A stretch of 49,379 bases of DNA from positions 1 to 49,379 of the forward strand of contig CANQKH010000012.1 of NCBI GenBank assembly GCA_947624415.1. The letters are read 5' to 3'. The DNA comes from an uncultured Clostridia bacterium. Its GTDB lineage: Bacteria > Bacillota > Clostridia > Christensenellales > UBA1242. A model generated the notes under the pieces. That model was not told the DNA's origin and ran no database searches. It worked only from the letters and a program-made list of their open reading frames with translations. Within the stretch, counting starts at the first letter, position 1. Every line of letters starts with the position of its first letter. The position numbers were made by a program, and so were the translations under genes. Positions 25,580-33,635 of the stretch are shown piece after piece.

Positions 25580-27214
25580 TTATAATGAATTTTCACTATC
25601 CGCATTATTTTGAAATTCATGTATGTTTTTTAGAGTTTCCTTCATGGTTTTTGCTAAATTCAAATATTGTTTTTCAAAATAAGACTTAGGTTTTTGTGAA
25701 AAATCAATTTTTTCTACGTCAAAACCATATTTTTGTTCAAAATTTTGTATAATTTCTGATTGTTTTGGTGTGTCTATTAAATCAAAAAATTGTGTTGCTA
25801 TAGATGAAAGGGTGGTGATGTTTTCTTCCCCAAATGTTTTATTTAAAATATATGGGTCGCCACTCATTCTGCAAGCATTAATTTCATTTGTGTAATTTTC
25901 AAGAAAGTTGCCAAACAACATAAAGCCACAACTATAAAGTGAAAGTTCATCTTTATTCTTACATATACGAAAATTATCATTTTTTGCTAATTTTTGTGTT
26001 TTTAACGCAAAATAATCGGTAATTATCTCGTCTAAATCGTTATTTTCTCTATTTTTGTCGCCAACGAAAAGTGTAAAACCTGACTTTGCCGAATATATTC
26101 CTTCTTTATTCCTTTCTATTGGAGCATTGATTGAATGGGAAATTTCATGAAAAATAAGGGCATCATTTAAATCTTTTAGTGGTGGCAAAATGCACACTCT
26201 CATATTCTTGCCATCAACTGATTTTGTGTAAAAGGAAAAGCCTGCCGTTTCATCATTTAAAATATATTCGGCAATTTTGACTCTCAAAATGTCTTTTTCC
26301 TTATCGTCAAGATTTAGTGAATCGATGTCTTCAATTGTCGAATTCTTCTCTTTTGAAATGAGGTTTAATCGCAAGCAATTTTCTCTATAAATCTCATTTA
26401 ATTGTTTTCTAATATTGTCTTTTTCAAAATTATTCCAAAAATTCTCATCTATTTCCAGTTTTATATTCATTTTATGAGCAATTCGTGATAATGTTTGAGT
26501 TAATTTTTGTTTATCAAGATTGGTAACAGTGTCGGCAGGTTTAAAAAAATACTTTTCAAAATCATCTAATATTATTGAGTTTTTATCAACATTTTTGCCC
26601 AAAATTTTAGATAGGTGGGAGCAAAGGGCTTTCTGCATCTCCTTATAATAAATATTTTGAGAGGCTGTTAAAGTCTTGTCGTCTATGTTGTATGGCATGA
26701 GCAATTGTCTTTTTAAAGTGGTAAGATTTTGCATTTTTTCATAGTAAGTGGCATTGTAAAGTTCGCAAAGACTTTTCATGCAATCTGCAATAATTTCTTT
26801 ATTTTTAGTGTCTTTTATGTATTTTTCACGATTTTTTGGCAAAATTTCGTTGTTTTGCACTATTTTTTCTAAAATTTTCACAAAATCTATATATGTTTCA
26901 TCATTTATTGAATTTCCACTTTTAAGCAAAACATCATAGTATTTTAGGTCATTTAATTCTTCTGGTGCTAGGTTTGTGTGTGGGGAATTTATACCAAGAA
27001 TTTTCCCTGCATCCAAACAAAATTGTTTTGCAAGCCCCAATAGTTGTTTGTCCATTTGTTGAGCCAAACTCACTTTATCTGTATTTGCTGGGTCTACTGA
27101 CAGAAATATTGTATCATTTATTCTCTGCCTAATTTCCTTTTCATAATTTCCGTCAAATTCCTCAACAAAGTAATCTGCGAGTTTTTGAAGGTATGGTTTG
27201 ATAAAATTTTCCAT
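25580..27214 (-). CDS. Predicted zinc metallopeptidase (gluzincin-like), unknown family
   Basis: In this 544-residue soluble protein HEISH at residues 356-360 lies in ALIFHEISHSINAP, and DLDEIITDYFALK follows with Glu396 as likely third zinc ligand. That pattern matches gluzincin peptidases. The 350 residues before it are helical and not recognised. There is no signal peptide, so it acts in the cytoplasm or is released by another route. A consensus promoter lies upstream at 27238-27266. Confidence 0.65.
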   Translation of the reverse strand: MENFIKPYLQKLADYFVEEFDGNYEKEIRQRINDTIFLSVDPANTDKVSLAQQMDKQLLGLAKQFCLDAGKILGINSPHTNLAPEELNDLKYYDVLLKSGNSINDETYIDFVKILEKIVQNNEILPKNREKYIKDTKNKEIIADCMKSLCELYNATYYEKMQNLTTLKRQLLMPYNIDDKTLTASQNIYYKEMQKALCSHLSKILGKNVDKNSIILDDFEKYFFKPADTVTNLDKQKLTQTLSRIAHKMNIKLEIDENFWNNFEKDNIRKQLNEIYRENCLRLNLISKEKNSTIEDIDSLNLDDKEKDILRVKIAEYILNDETAGFSFYTKSVDGKNMRVCILPPLKDLNDALIFHEISHSINAPIERNKEGIYSAKSGFTLFVGDKNRENNDLDEIITDYFALKTQKLAKNDNFRICKNKDELSLYSCGFMLFGNFLENYTNEINACRMSGDPYILNKTFGEENITTLSSIATQFFDLIDTPKQSEIIQNFEQKYGFDVEKIDFSQKPKSYFEKQYLNLAKTMKETLKNIHEFQNNADSENSL

Positions 27215-27237
27215 AAAACTACCTCTTTATATATTTT

Positions 27238-27266
27238 ATTATAGCATATAATGTGTTTTTAATCAA
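27238..27266 (-). promoter_or_regulatory. Promoter of the peptidase/DUF6273 operon
   Basis: On the minus strand TTGATT (27261-27266) and TATAAT (27238-27243) are 17 bases apart. Confidence 0.75.
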
Positions 27267-27387
27267 TATCATAAGACGAAATAATATTTTTGCATTCAAT
27301 AAATAAGAAAATGTTTAAGATGATGTGTAAGATATATACTAAGATGAGTGCAAAAATTTTAAAAAGTGGCTCATGAAGAGCGATTAA

Positions 27388-27416
27388 GTTGACTTTTTCA
27401 TGTGCTGGTGTTATTA
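27388..27416 (+). promoter_or_regulatory. Promoter of the nrnA-like gene
   Basis: TTGACT at 27388-27393 and TATTAT at 27411-27416, 17 bases apart. Confidence 0.65.
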
Positions 27417-27436
27417 TTATAAAGTAGGAGGAAACA

Positions 27437-28420
27437 ATGAATAGACTAATAGATGCAATTGTAAATTCAAAAAAGATTGCACTTTTCACTCATGTTGAAC
27501 CAGATGCCGATGCACTTTGCAGTTGTTTCGCTTTAAAGAATTTGATTAAAAACAACTACGATTTTAAATATATTGATGTTTTTATCGAGGGACCGGTGAG
27601 AGAACTTTACAATCATATTATAAGAGATGAGGTTGTTAATCCTAAACCACTTTCAAGTTATGATATGGCAGTTGTCCTGGATTGCCCATCACCATCACGA
27701 ATAGGAAGTTATGAGACATATTTACAAAATATTCCAATTATTGCAACAATTGACCATCATGCCACAAATGAAAAATTTGGAACTTTAAATTATGTTTTAC
27801 CGAAGGCGTCAAGCACCTGCGAAATTGTGTTTTTGATTGCAAAAGCAAACCAGTTGACAGTTACAAACAGCATAGCAAGAAATATTTTTCAAGGTATAAT
27901 TACAGATACAAATTGTTTTACATCCCTTTCCCTTACAAACAGGACACATAAGGTTGTAAGCGAACTTATGACATATAAATTTGATTATGATAAGATTAAA
28001 GAGTATTATTTTAAGACAAATTCGATAGCAAAAACGAAATTGTTGTCAAAAGCCCTTCAATCATTAAAATTCTATAAGGGTGATAAGATAACCACAATGA
28101 AAATTCCAAATTCAGTTTTCACCAAGATTGGTGCAGGATTTGAAGATACTTTGGGAATTGTGGATAATGGAATTAATATAAACAAAACAGAGGTAAGTGC
28201 CATTCTCATTGAAAGAGAACCATCCAATGTTTATGTAAGTTTGAGAAGTAAGGGCAATGTTGATGTTGGAAAAATTGCAAAGGCCTTTAATGGAGGTGGA
28301 AGCCCCACCGTTGCAGCATTTCAAACAAGTGGGGATATTAAAGCGATTGAGCAGGCCTTGTTAAATGAGATTTGTCCACTTGTGCCAGACAATGGCGGAA
28401 GTGATGATATTTTGATTTAA
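27437..28420 (+). CDS. nrnA: DHH/DHHA1 phosphoesterase, NrnA-like
   Basis: This 327-residue enzyme belongs to the DHH family of nano-RNases and pAp phosphatases. Motifs are HVEPDADALCS (metal site I), AVVLDCPSPSR, and IDHHATN, the DHH motif. In the C-terminal DHHA1 domain the usual GGGH substrate motif reads NGGGSP, with Ser replacing His, which may change substrate preference. AGGAGG lies before the ATG. It is divergent from the peptidase operon. Confidence 0.85.
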   Translation: MNRLIDAIVNSKKIALFTHVEPDADALCSCFALKNLIKNNYDFKYIDVFIEGPVRELYNHIIRDEVVNPKPLSSYDMAVVLDCPSPSRIGSYETYLQNIPIIATIDHHATNEKFGTLNYVLPKASSTCEIVFLIAKANQLTVTNSIARNIFQGIITDTNCFTSLSLTNRTHKVVSELMTYKFDYDKIKEYYFKTNSIAKTKLLSKALQSLKFYKGDKITTMKIPNSVFTKIGAGFEDTLGIVDNGININKTEVSAILIEREPSNVYVSLRSKGNVDVGKIAKAFNGGGSPTVAAFQTSGDIKAIEQALLNEICPLVPDNGGSDDILI

Positions 28421-28550
28421 TTTGAAAAAATTAAAGAAAATTATATTAAAAAACGCGAATTTTGTGCAATTTTATTTAATTTTGAGTGTTTTTCCTAAAA
28501 AATCAAACAAAAAGGATTTTAATTACTAATTTTTTAAAACTAAAAAATAA

Positions 28551-28582
28551 GGAGTTAAGAGTTTAATTCTTAACTTTTTTCT
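28551..28582 (+). terminator. Terminator of the nrnA-like gene
   Basis: GTTAAGA (28554-28560) pairs with TCTTAAC (28568-28574), followed by six Ts. Confidence 0.7.
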
Positions 28583-28613
28583 TTACATATAAATTTATAA
28601 AATAAGCAAGATA

Positions 28614-28642
28614 TTGACAAATGCTTTTTATTATGATATAAT
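28614..28642 (+). promoter_or_regulatory. Promoter of the 28-residue-repeat gene
   Basis: Perfect TTGACA (28614-28619) and TATAAT (28637-28642) with a 17-base spacer, predicting strong expression. Confidence 0.9.
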
Positions 28643-28663
28643 AATTTCACGGGGGAAATTTAA

Positions 28664-29716
28664 ATGATTAGAGAAGAATTTAATAGATTAATTTCTTATG
28701 CACTTTCTTTCAAGGATAAGTCAGATCCAAAATCAAAAGAAAATTTGAAAAGGTTACAAGCAGTTGTTATAAAAAACGGAAATCCAACTTATGCTCGCGA
28801 ATATGCAGTAAAAATTTGTGGCAAAAATGTTAAAGAACTCGAGCAGGTTGTTCTTGATTCTAAAGATCCAATAGAAGCATATTATTATGCATATGAAGTA
28901 AGGGGAGCAGACATTAAAGCACTCGAGCAAGTTATTATTGATGCAAAAAAACCTACTACTGCCTTCGCTTTTGCAAAAAATATTGAGGGAGCAGACATTA
29001 AAGCACTCGAGCAAGTTGTTATCGATGCTAAAAGCACATTAAATGCAAACAATCGCATGTATGAAGATCAATTAGATGATAAAGCAAGATCTGCCTACGA
29101 TTTTGCAAATGATATAAAAGGAACAGATGTTGCGACTATGCAACAAATTGTTGCTGAATCTTATGATGCCGGAACTGCCTTTTATTTTGCTAAAGATATT
29201 AAGAATGCAGACATTAAGGCACTTGAGCAAGTCGTTATTAGGGCAAAAAATCCTAAGTATGCCTACAATTTTGCGAGAGAGATTGAGGGAGCAGACGTTA
29301 TAGCACTAGAGGAAGTTGTTGTGAAAGCGAAAGACCCTAAACTTGCTTATGAATTTGCCAGAAATGTTAAAGGTGCAGACGTTAAAATGCCTCAGCAAGT
29401 TGTTATTAAATCTAAAGACCCTAGACTTGCTTATGAATTTGCTAAAAATGTTGAAGGTGCAGATATTGAAGCACTCGAGCAGGTTGTCATTAAATCAAAA
29501 AATCTTGAACTCGCTTATAAATTTGCGACTAATATCAAAGGAGCGGATGTTTTAGCATTGCAAAAAGTCGTTATGGCCTCCAAAAGTGCATATTATTGCG
29601 ATCTATTTTCAACTATTAAAGGCGTCGATATGGAAGAACTAAATAAAGTTTGGAAAGAAATAGACAAACCTAAAAAAGATGAGTTTGAGGAATTTATGAG
29701 CGGTCTTGAAAAATAA
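28664..29716 (+). CDS. Helical solenoid of ten 28-residue repeats, unknown
   Basis: Of 350 residues, 40-335 consist of repeats with consensus (D/N)P-x-x-AY-x-FA-x-x-(I/V)-x-GAD-(I/V)-x-AL-(E/Q)-x-VV-(I/V)-x-(S/A)-K. Nine of the ten units are exactly 28 residues; the fourth (124-167) carries a 16-residue insertion. The pattern predicts two short helices per repeat stacking into a solenoid, usually a binding scaffold. There is no signal or membrane helix. It is monocistronic, with a perfect promoter. No named family was recognised. Confidence 0.75.
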   Translation: MIREEFNRLISYALSFKDKSDPKSKENLKRLQAVVIKNGNPTYAREYAVKICGKNVKELEQVVLDSKDPIEAYYYAYEVRGADIKALEQVIIDAKKPTTAFAFAKNIEGADIKALEQVVIDAKSTLNANNRMYEDQLDDKARSAYDFANDIKGTDVATMQQIVAESYDAGTAFYFAKDIKNADIKALEQVVIRAKNPKYAYNFAREIEGADVIALEEVVVKAKDPKLAYEFARNVKGADVKMPQQVVIKSKDPRLAYEFAKNVEGADIEALEQVVIKSKNLELAYKFATNIKGADVLALQKVVMASKSAYYCDLFSTIKGVDMEELNKVWKEIDKPKKDEFEEFMSGLEK

Positions 29717-29800
29717 AAATCTTTGCTTTTGTGTTTTTCTAAGCAAAAAACTATAAATTAAAGCATTTATATAGATTTTCAAAACATATCTATTATTAAT

Positions 29801-29838
29801 AAAAAAGAATAGTTAATGTTCTCAACTATTCTTTTTTT
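29801..29838. terminator. Bidirectional terminator
   Basis: AAAAAGAATAGTT pairs with AACTATTCTTTTT across a 9-base loop, with flanking A and T runs on either side. Confidence 0.85.
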
Positions 29839-29930
29839 AATTTTACATATTTCAAAAGTTTTGCTTTCAAACTATTTTTTTGTTGGTTGCAAAATTTTAA
29901 TAAAACTCCTTTTAAGTGAATAATTTTGTC

Positions 29931-30340
29931 TTATTCGTCGTCAAGTTCGTAGTCAAAATCTTTAGTGTTTTCATCATAATAAATATGCGAGAAATTTTTG
30001 TTGATTTGCTCTGGGATAGGATAATAGTATTCAGAATCGGCATCCTTGGCGACTACAACACAATTTTCTGGTAATGTGCGTATACCATTATATAGTGAGC
30101 GGTTAAGCATGATAGGATAAAACAGGGATTGAACATCTGGGTCAACATTGGTTATGTTTTCAATATATAAAATATGTTTTTTGTCGGGCTTGCTTTCGCA
30201 TTTTGCAACAAGGTCTGTATACCAAACAGGTGGCACATATTCTGCCTTGTTCCTTTTGTAAGTGGTTGTGCCTGTAATTTCTGCTAGTGGAAAGTGCTCG
30301 CGAGGAGTTAAAACTGTTGGATTAGGGTCGAATTTATCAT
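29931..30340 (-). pseudogene. Frameshifted remnant of an AAA+ (MoxR-type) ATPase
   Basis: The frame has no ATG/GTG until GTG 30236, yet coherent protein-like sequence (KFDPNPTVLTPREHF on) extends upstream to about 30335. An ATG at 30338-30340 with AAGGAG six bases before it is one base out of frame. Restoring one G after this ATG would give MDKFDPNP and a 136-residue protein. The product resembles only the second half of MoxR-like ATPases: VPPVWYTDLV, ENITNVDPDVQS (Walker B area, degenerate), LPENCVVVA (sensor 1). It has no Walker A, and the Arg finger region reads NKNF. Confidence 0.6.
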
Positions 30341-30514
30341 ATTTTTCTCCTTAATATAAATATTATAACATGATGGTAGGGAATGTCAAGAGTGAACAAA
30401 AAGGTTTTTTAATTTTTACGAGTAATAAGGGCTTTTGCCCCACAAACCGAACATGGTTTGTCAAAAATTACATTATAAATATTTTTTCCCATAATCCCTT
30501 TAAAATCTGGGTTT

Positions 30515-31033
30515 TTATTTAAAATCCTTCCAAACCTTGCTTTCTTGAGGACCTATACTATTTTGATATTTGCCCTCATAAAGTTTTATTTTACCTTTAA
30601 CTTTCCAAAATATTATTTGACCTATTTTCATACCTTTATATATTCGCAGGGGTTGAACGGCATGAAGTTGAAATGTAAGGTTGCCCTTAAATCCTATATC
30701 GACAAGGTCGGCTGTTATTTGAACAAAAAGTCCCAATCTGCCCGTTGAACTTCTGCCCGTTAGGGTTGGAACAAAATAATCACTACCTATAACTTCTTTT
30801 GTGAAACCAAGATATATTTTGTTTGGCAAAAGCACAAGTCCTTCATCGGGAATTTTTATAGTTAAGGTCTTTAATTGCTTTTTGCTGTCCAAAACTTCGT
30901 CTTCATAAACTTTTAAATAGTCGCCAAGTTCAACATTATAACTATTTGGATTTATGCACCTTTCGTCAAAAGGGGATATAGTTATTTTACCTTTTTTTAC
31001 TTGCCTGGTGATTTCATTTCCTGATAATATCAT
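30515..31033 (-). CDS. dCTP deaminase-like protein A (catalytic Glu replaced by Gln)
   Basis: This 172-residue protein has the trimeric dCTP deaminase/dUTPase fold. The signature TGRSSTGRLGL (phosphate-binding Ser and Arg) and DIGFKGNLT are clear. In active enzymes the next motif is a Leu-Glu whose Glu is the catalytic base (Glu138 in E. coli); here it is FQL with Gln122 (codon CAA). Deamination is thus doubtful. The ATG overlaps the stop TGA of the paralog upstream by four bases, so the pair is translationally coupled, suggesting a heteromer. Confidence 0.85.
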   Translation of the reverse strand: MILSGNEITRQVKKGKITISPFDERCINPNSYNVELGDYLKVYEDEVLDSKKQLKTLTIKIPDEGLVLLPNKIYLGFTKEVIGSDYFVPTLTGRSSTGRLGLFVQITADLVDIGFKGNLTFQLHAVQPLRIYKGMKIGQIIFWKVKGKIKLYEGKYQNSIGPQESKVWKDFK

Positions 31034-31551
31034 TTTAACTCCTTATAAAATTTACTTATTTGTGCTTGCTCAAACTTTTTATATTCTCCTTGTGCATAAG
31101 TTATATTTTTTCTGCCCTTTATTTTCCAAAAGGTTACCTGGCCAATTCTCATAAGGGGATATACTTTAAGGGGTTGAACAACTTTAAGTTCAAGCGTCCA
31201 GTTATGAAATGTGCCTACGTGGCCAATTGGTGCTGTAACTTGCAAAAATAGTCCAAGCCGTCCAAGTGAACTTCTGCCAATAAGTTGAGTTACATATTTT
31301 TTGCTACCAATTTTTTCAAAAGTGTTTGCAAGATATAACTTGTTGGGTTTTAAAGTGTAGCCATTTTCATCCATAACTATCTTTTTGGGGCAAGATTTTA
31401 CTTTTGCATCCAAAACATCGTCAAATTCAAGAAGGTCATAATCAAGACGATAATTTACGCTGTTTGGGTTTAGCATACTCTCATTAAAAGGTGTTATGCT
31501 TATATTTCCTTTCTTTATTTCTTTAACTATATCAAGTCTTGTTAAAATCAT
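31030..31551 (-). CDS. dCTP deaminase-like protein B
   Basis: The 173-residue paralog of protein A has IGRSSLGRLGL and WTLELKVVQP, keeping the catalytic Glu (Glu121). It differs in the segment before it, where the family Asp-x-Gly-Phe reads HVGTF. The two proteins share start motifs (MIL, then I-x-I-(S/T)-PF-(D/N)-E, NPNS) and length. AAGGTG precedes the ATG. Likely product is dUTP or dUMP from dCTP if active. Stop is TGA, the only clear one in the window. Confidence 0.85.
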   Translation of the reverse strand: MILTRLDIVKEIKKGNISITPFNESMLNPNSVNYRLDYDLLEFDDVLDAKVKSCPKKIVMDENGYTLKPNKLYLANTFEKIGSKKYVTQLIGRSSLGRLGLFLQVTAPIGHVGTFHNWTLELKVVQPLKVYPLMRIGQVTFWKIKGRKNITYAQGEYKKFEQAQISKFYKELK

Positions 31552-31555
31552 AATT

Positions 31556-32257
31556 TCACCTTTTTATATTTACCCAGGCATCTGTTGTCCGAAAGTCAAT
31601 TGGAAGAAGGTTGAGGTAACTGTCTATCCTGAAAATTAATTGAAAGGTATCAAAAATCTTTTGTTCAATCAAAAATTCACGCAAGGAATTTATAATTCTT
31701 TCAAGTTTTACTGCAAGATAAGATATTGTATAGTTGTCAAAGCCGTTTTCGCGCATTGAATTTTCATTTAACTTGTTAACATGAAATATGTTTGAACTGT
31801 CAAAAGGATATTCAATCAAAAGGTAGGGGTCATTGTCGCGAGTGGAGACGCCAGGCTTTCGAGATGGGATAAAACTCACTCTGTCGCAACCTTCACTATA
31901 TTTGTCGGTGGTAAATTGAGCAATTGCGAGTTTATCACTGAAATATTCCTCTCCCTTTTTAAATTTATGGCATTCCACACAAAAGATAAAAATGTCTTCA
32001 AATTCTTGAGCACCTCTTTTCAATTCATCTAAGTTTTTAAAGAATCTGTTATCTTTACATTTTATATCACTCAAAAAACAATTGTTATTGTTGCCACTGC
32101 GTTTCAAAACTAAGGTGTCAAAATTTTCATTTTCAATTTTAAGGTCGTCAAGTTCTTTTTTTGAATTTACAAAGTAAAATTGAATTCTTTCCTTATTAAA
32201 TAGGTATGGAAAATTATCGCACAAAAATTTAAGTCCCGTTACTCTGTTAAAATTCAT
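31556..32257 (-). CDS. Unknown protein of the nucleotide operon
   Basis: The 233-residue soluble protein was not recognised. Visible features are FCVECHKFKKGEEY (a Cys-x-x-Cys-His cluster), a further Cys in EGCDRVSF, and SRKPGVSTRDNDP in the middle. The true start is ATG 32257, six bases after GGAGG; it overlaps the kinase-like gene by 11 bases, and dcd-like B begins four bases after its stop. This tight coupling says it works with the kinase and deaminase-like proteins. Confidence 0.65.
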   Translation of the reverse strand: MNFNRVTGLKFLCDNFPYLFNKERIQFYFVNSKKELDDLKIENENFDTLVLKRSGNNNNCFLSDIKCKDNRFFKNLDELKRGAQEFEDIFIFCVECHKFKKGEEYFSDKLAIAQFTTDKYSEGCDRVSFIPSRKPGVSTRDNDPYLLIEYPFDSSNIFHVNKLNENSMRENGFDNYTISYLAVKLERIINSLREFLIEQKIFDTFQLIFRIDSYLNLLPIDFRTTDAWVNIKR

Positions 32258-32768
32258 TTTTAACCTCCATTTCAATTTTTTTCATTAAATTAAGCAAATT
32301 TTCACGAAAATCCTCGATTTTTTTGATATTTTCCACTTTATAATCGCAATTTATTGAATTTTGCCATTCAAGAGCATTCTTGGAATTTATTGGTGAATGG
32401 TCGTTGCGATCTCTTTTGAAGCCAACAATTTCCACAAAAATAAATCCCATATTTTTAAGATATTCAAAGTCGGGTGGTCGGCAATCATCATTTGTGATTA
32501 TAAACTTTTCCTCTGTTTCATTGACTTTTTTAGAAAACTGAGCAAGCAAAAAATTTGGATTTTCCTTTCTTATCTTTGCACCCAAAAATTGCAATAATTC
32601 TCCGTCCTGTTCTCCCTCCATTTCCTTGCCTATAAATTTGTAAAATTTATCTTGCAATCGGTATAGTGGGGCGGCAATCTTTATGTTTTTAATTGGATAA
32701 ATTTTACTTAAAATTTTTATTGCGGTGCTTTTCCCATATCCGCTTGGGGCGATAAAGCATATTTTCAT
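32247..32768 (-). CDS. P-loop nucleotide kinase, dNMP kinase-like
   Basis: Walker A APSGYGKS is at residues 7-14 of 173. The later segment FIITNDDCRPPDFEYLKNMGF resembles phage-type deoxynucleoside monophosphate kinases, where a D-x-R-x-P-x-E-type loop binds the substrate. The family suggests phosphorylation of a nucleotide, but substrate is not visible. An AAAGGAG site and a palindromic operator (32780-32796) lie just upstream. First gene of the four-gene operon running to 30515. Confidence 0.7.
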   Translation of the reverse strand: MKICFIAPSGYGKSTAIKILSKIYPIKNIKIAAPLYRLQDKFYKFIGKEMEGEQDGELLQFLGAKIRKENPNFLLAQFSKKVNETEEKFIITNDDCRPPDFEYLKNMGFIFVEIVGFKRDRNDHSPINSKNALEWQNSINCDYKVENIKKIEDFRENLLNLMKKIEMEVKNEF

Positions 32769-32779
32769 AACTTCTCCTT

Positions 32780-32796
32780 TGCGTATTTTTTACGCA
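32780..32796. promoter_or_regulatory. Predicted regulator operator, site 1
   Basis: TGCGTA-TTTTT-TACGCA is a perfect 6-5-6 inverted repeat between the regulator gene and the kinase-like gene, 11 bases before the latter's start. It has the same format as site 2. Confidence 0.8.
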
Positions 32797-32810
32797 TTTC
32801 TATCTTCAAA

Positions 32811-32833
32811 ATAAAAAGTGCTTTTCTGCACTT
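32811..32833 (-). terminator. Terminator of the regulator gene
   Basis: On the minus strand AAGTGC pairs with GCACTT, followed by TTTATTTT. It overlaps the stop codon of the regulator and separates it from the kinase operon. Confidence 0.7.
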
Positions 32834-33509
32834 ATTTATATAAGTTGAATTTTACTTCGTTTGAAGTGAAACGATATAACTTTGCAGGGCGAACTGCTTC
32901 ATTTTTCAAAGTTTGATGTGTCTCTTCAATTATATTTGAATTTATAAGTTTTTTTCTAAAATTACGCCTGTCTAATTTTGTGTTTAAAATACTTTCATAA
33001 GTTTTTTGAAGCTGTGGCAGGGTGAAGGTGTCGGGATAAAGTTTTTTCATTATAGTTGAAGTAAATATTTTTTCTTTTAACGTTTTAATTGCTTTGTCAA
33101 GAATGTCTTGATGGTCATAACCCAATTCGGGAATTTTATCAATTTCAAACCATTCGGCATTTGAGGCCTTTTCTGTTTGGCTGAAATTTTTGATTATGCT
33201 CGCATCACTTACCCCTATATATCCAATTGCAATCATTCTTTTAAGTGGAGAGCGATTTGGATTTGTAAAAACGTCAAACATTTCAAAATCAATATTTTGA
33301 ATTTTTGTTTTTTCATTAAGTTCCCTCACCATTGCCTCTTCGCCTGTTTCATAGTTGTATGCACAACCCCCAACAAGAATCCATTTTCCCTTAAAAGGTT
33401 GATTTTTTCTCTTTATAAGCAAAACTTTAAACTTTCCATTATCTACAGTGAACAGGGCAAGCACGACGTGCAAGCCTTGATTATCATAACGGCTGTCATT
33501 AATATCCAT
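32832..33509 (-). CDS. NrtR-type Nudix/winged-helix transcriptional regulator
   Basis: The 225-residue protein has an N-terminal Nudix domain (about 12-140) and a C-terminal winged helix (about 155-220, TFTLPQLQKTYE and LDRRNFRKKL). This is the layout of NrtR, which represses NAD genes and responds to ADP-ribose. The Nudix box (48-70) has Lys67 for a metal-binding Glu and Lys69 for Gly, so catalysis is probably lost, as in regulators. Neighbours are deoxynucleotide genes rather than NAD genes, so the ligand may differ. Site 2 in its own promoter predicts autorepression. Confidence 0.85.
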   Translation of the reverse strand: MDINDSRYDNQGLHVVLALFTVDNGKFKVLLIKRKNQPFKGKWILVGGCAYNYETGEEAMVRELNEKTKIQNIDFEMFDVFTNPNRSPLKRMIAIGYIGVSDASIIKNFSQTEKASNAEWFEIDKIPELGYDHQDILDKAIKTLKEKIFTSTIMKKLYPDTFTLPQLQKTYESILNTKLDRRNFRKKLINSNIIEETHQTLKNEAVRPAKLYRFTSNEVKFNLYK

Positions 33510-33524
33510 ATTTTCTCCAAGTAT

Positions 33525-33553
33525 ATTATGCGTAATTTTTACGCATTTGTCAA
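33525..33553 (-). promoter_or_regulatory. Promoter of the regulator gene with embedded operator
   Basis: On the minus strand TTGACA (33548-33553) and CATAAT (33525-33530) are 17 bases apart. The operator fills the spacer almost exactly, so binding would exclude RNA polymerase. Confidence 0.85.
33529..33545. promoter_or_regulatory. Predicted regulator operator, site 2
   Basis: TGCGTA-ATTTT-TACGCA, a perfect 6-5-6 inverted repeat identical in its arms to site 1. Confidence 0.85.
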
Positions 33554-33588
33554 GTGTTTTTTTGTGAAAAATATTTTTTTTTAAATAG

Positions 33589-33617
33589 TTGGAAATATAA
33601 ATAAAATATGTTATTAT
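33589..33617 (+). promoter_or_regulatory. Promoter of the frameshifted lipoprotein gene
   Basis: TTGGAA at 33589-33594 and TATTAT at 33612-33617, 17 bases apart. Confidence 0.5.
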
Positions 33618-33635
33618 ACGTATAAAGGGGGAATT

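Noticed and set aside
27259-27489. 76-residue hydrophobic frame on the minus strand
   Set aside because: It overlaps the start of the nrnA-like gene, both promoters of the divergent region lie within it, and it has no ribosome binding site.
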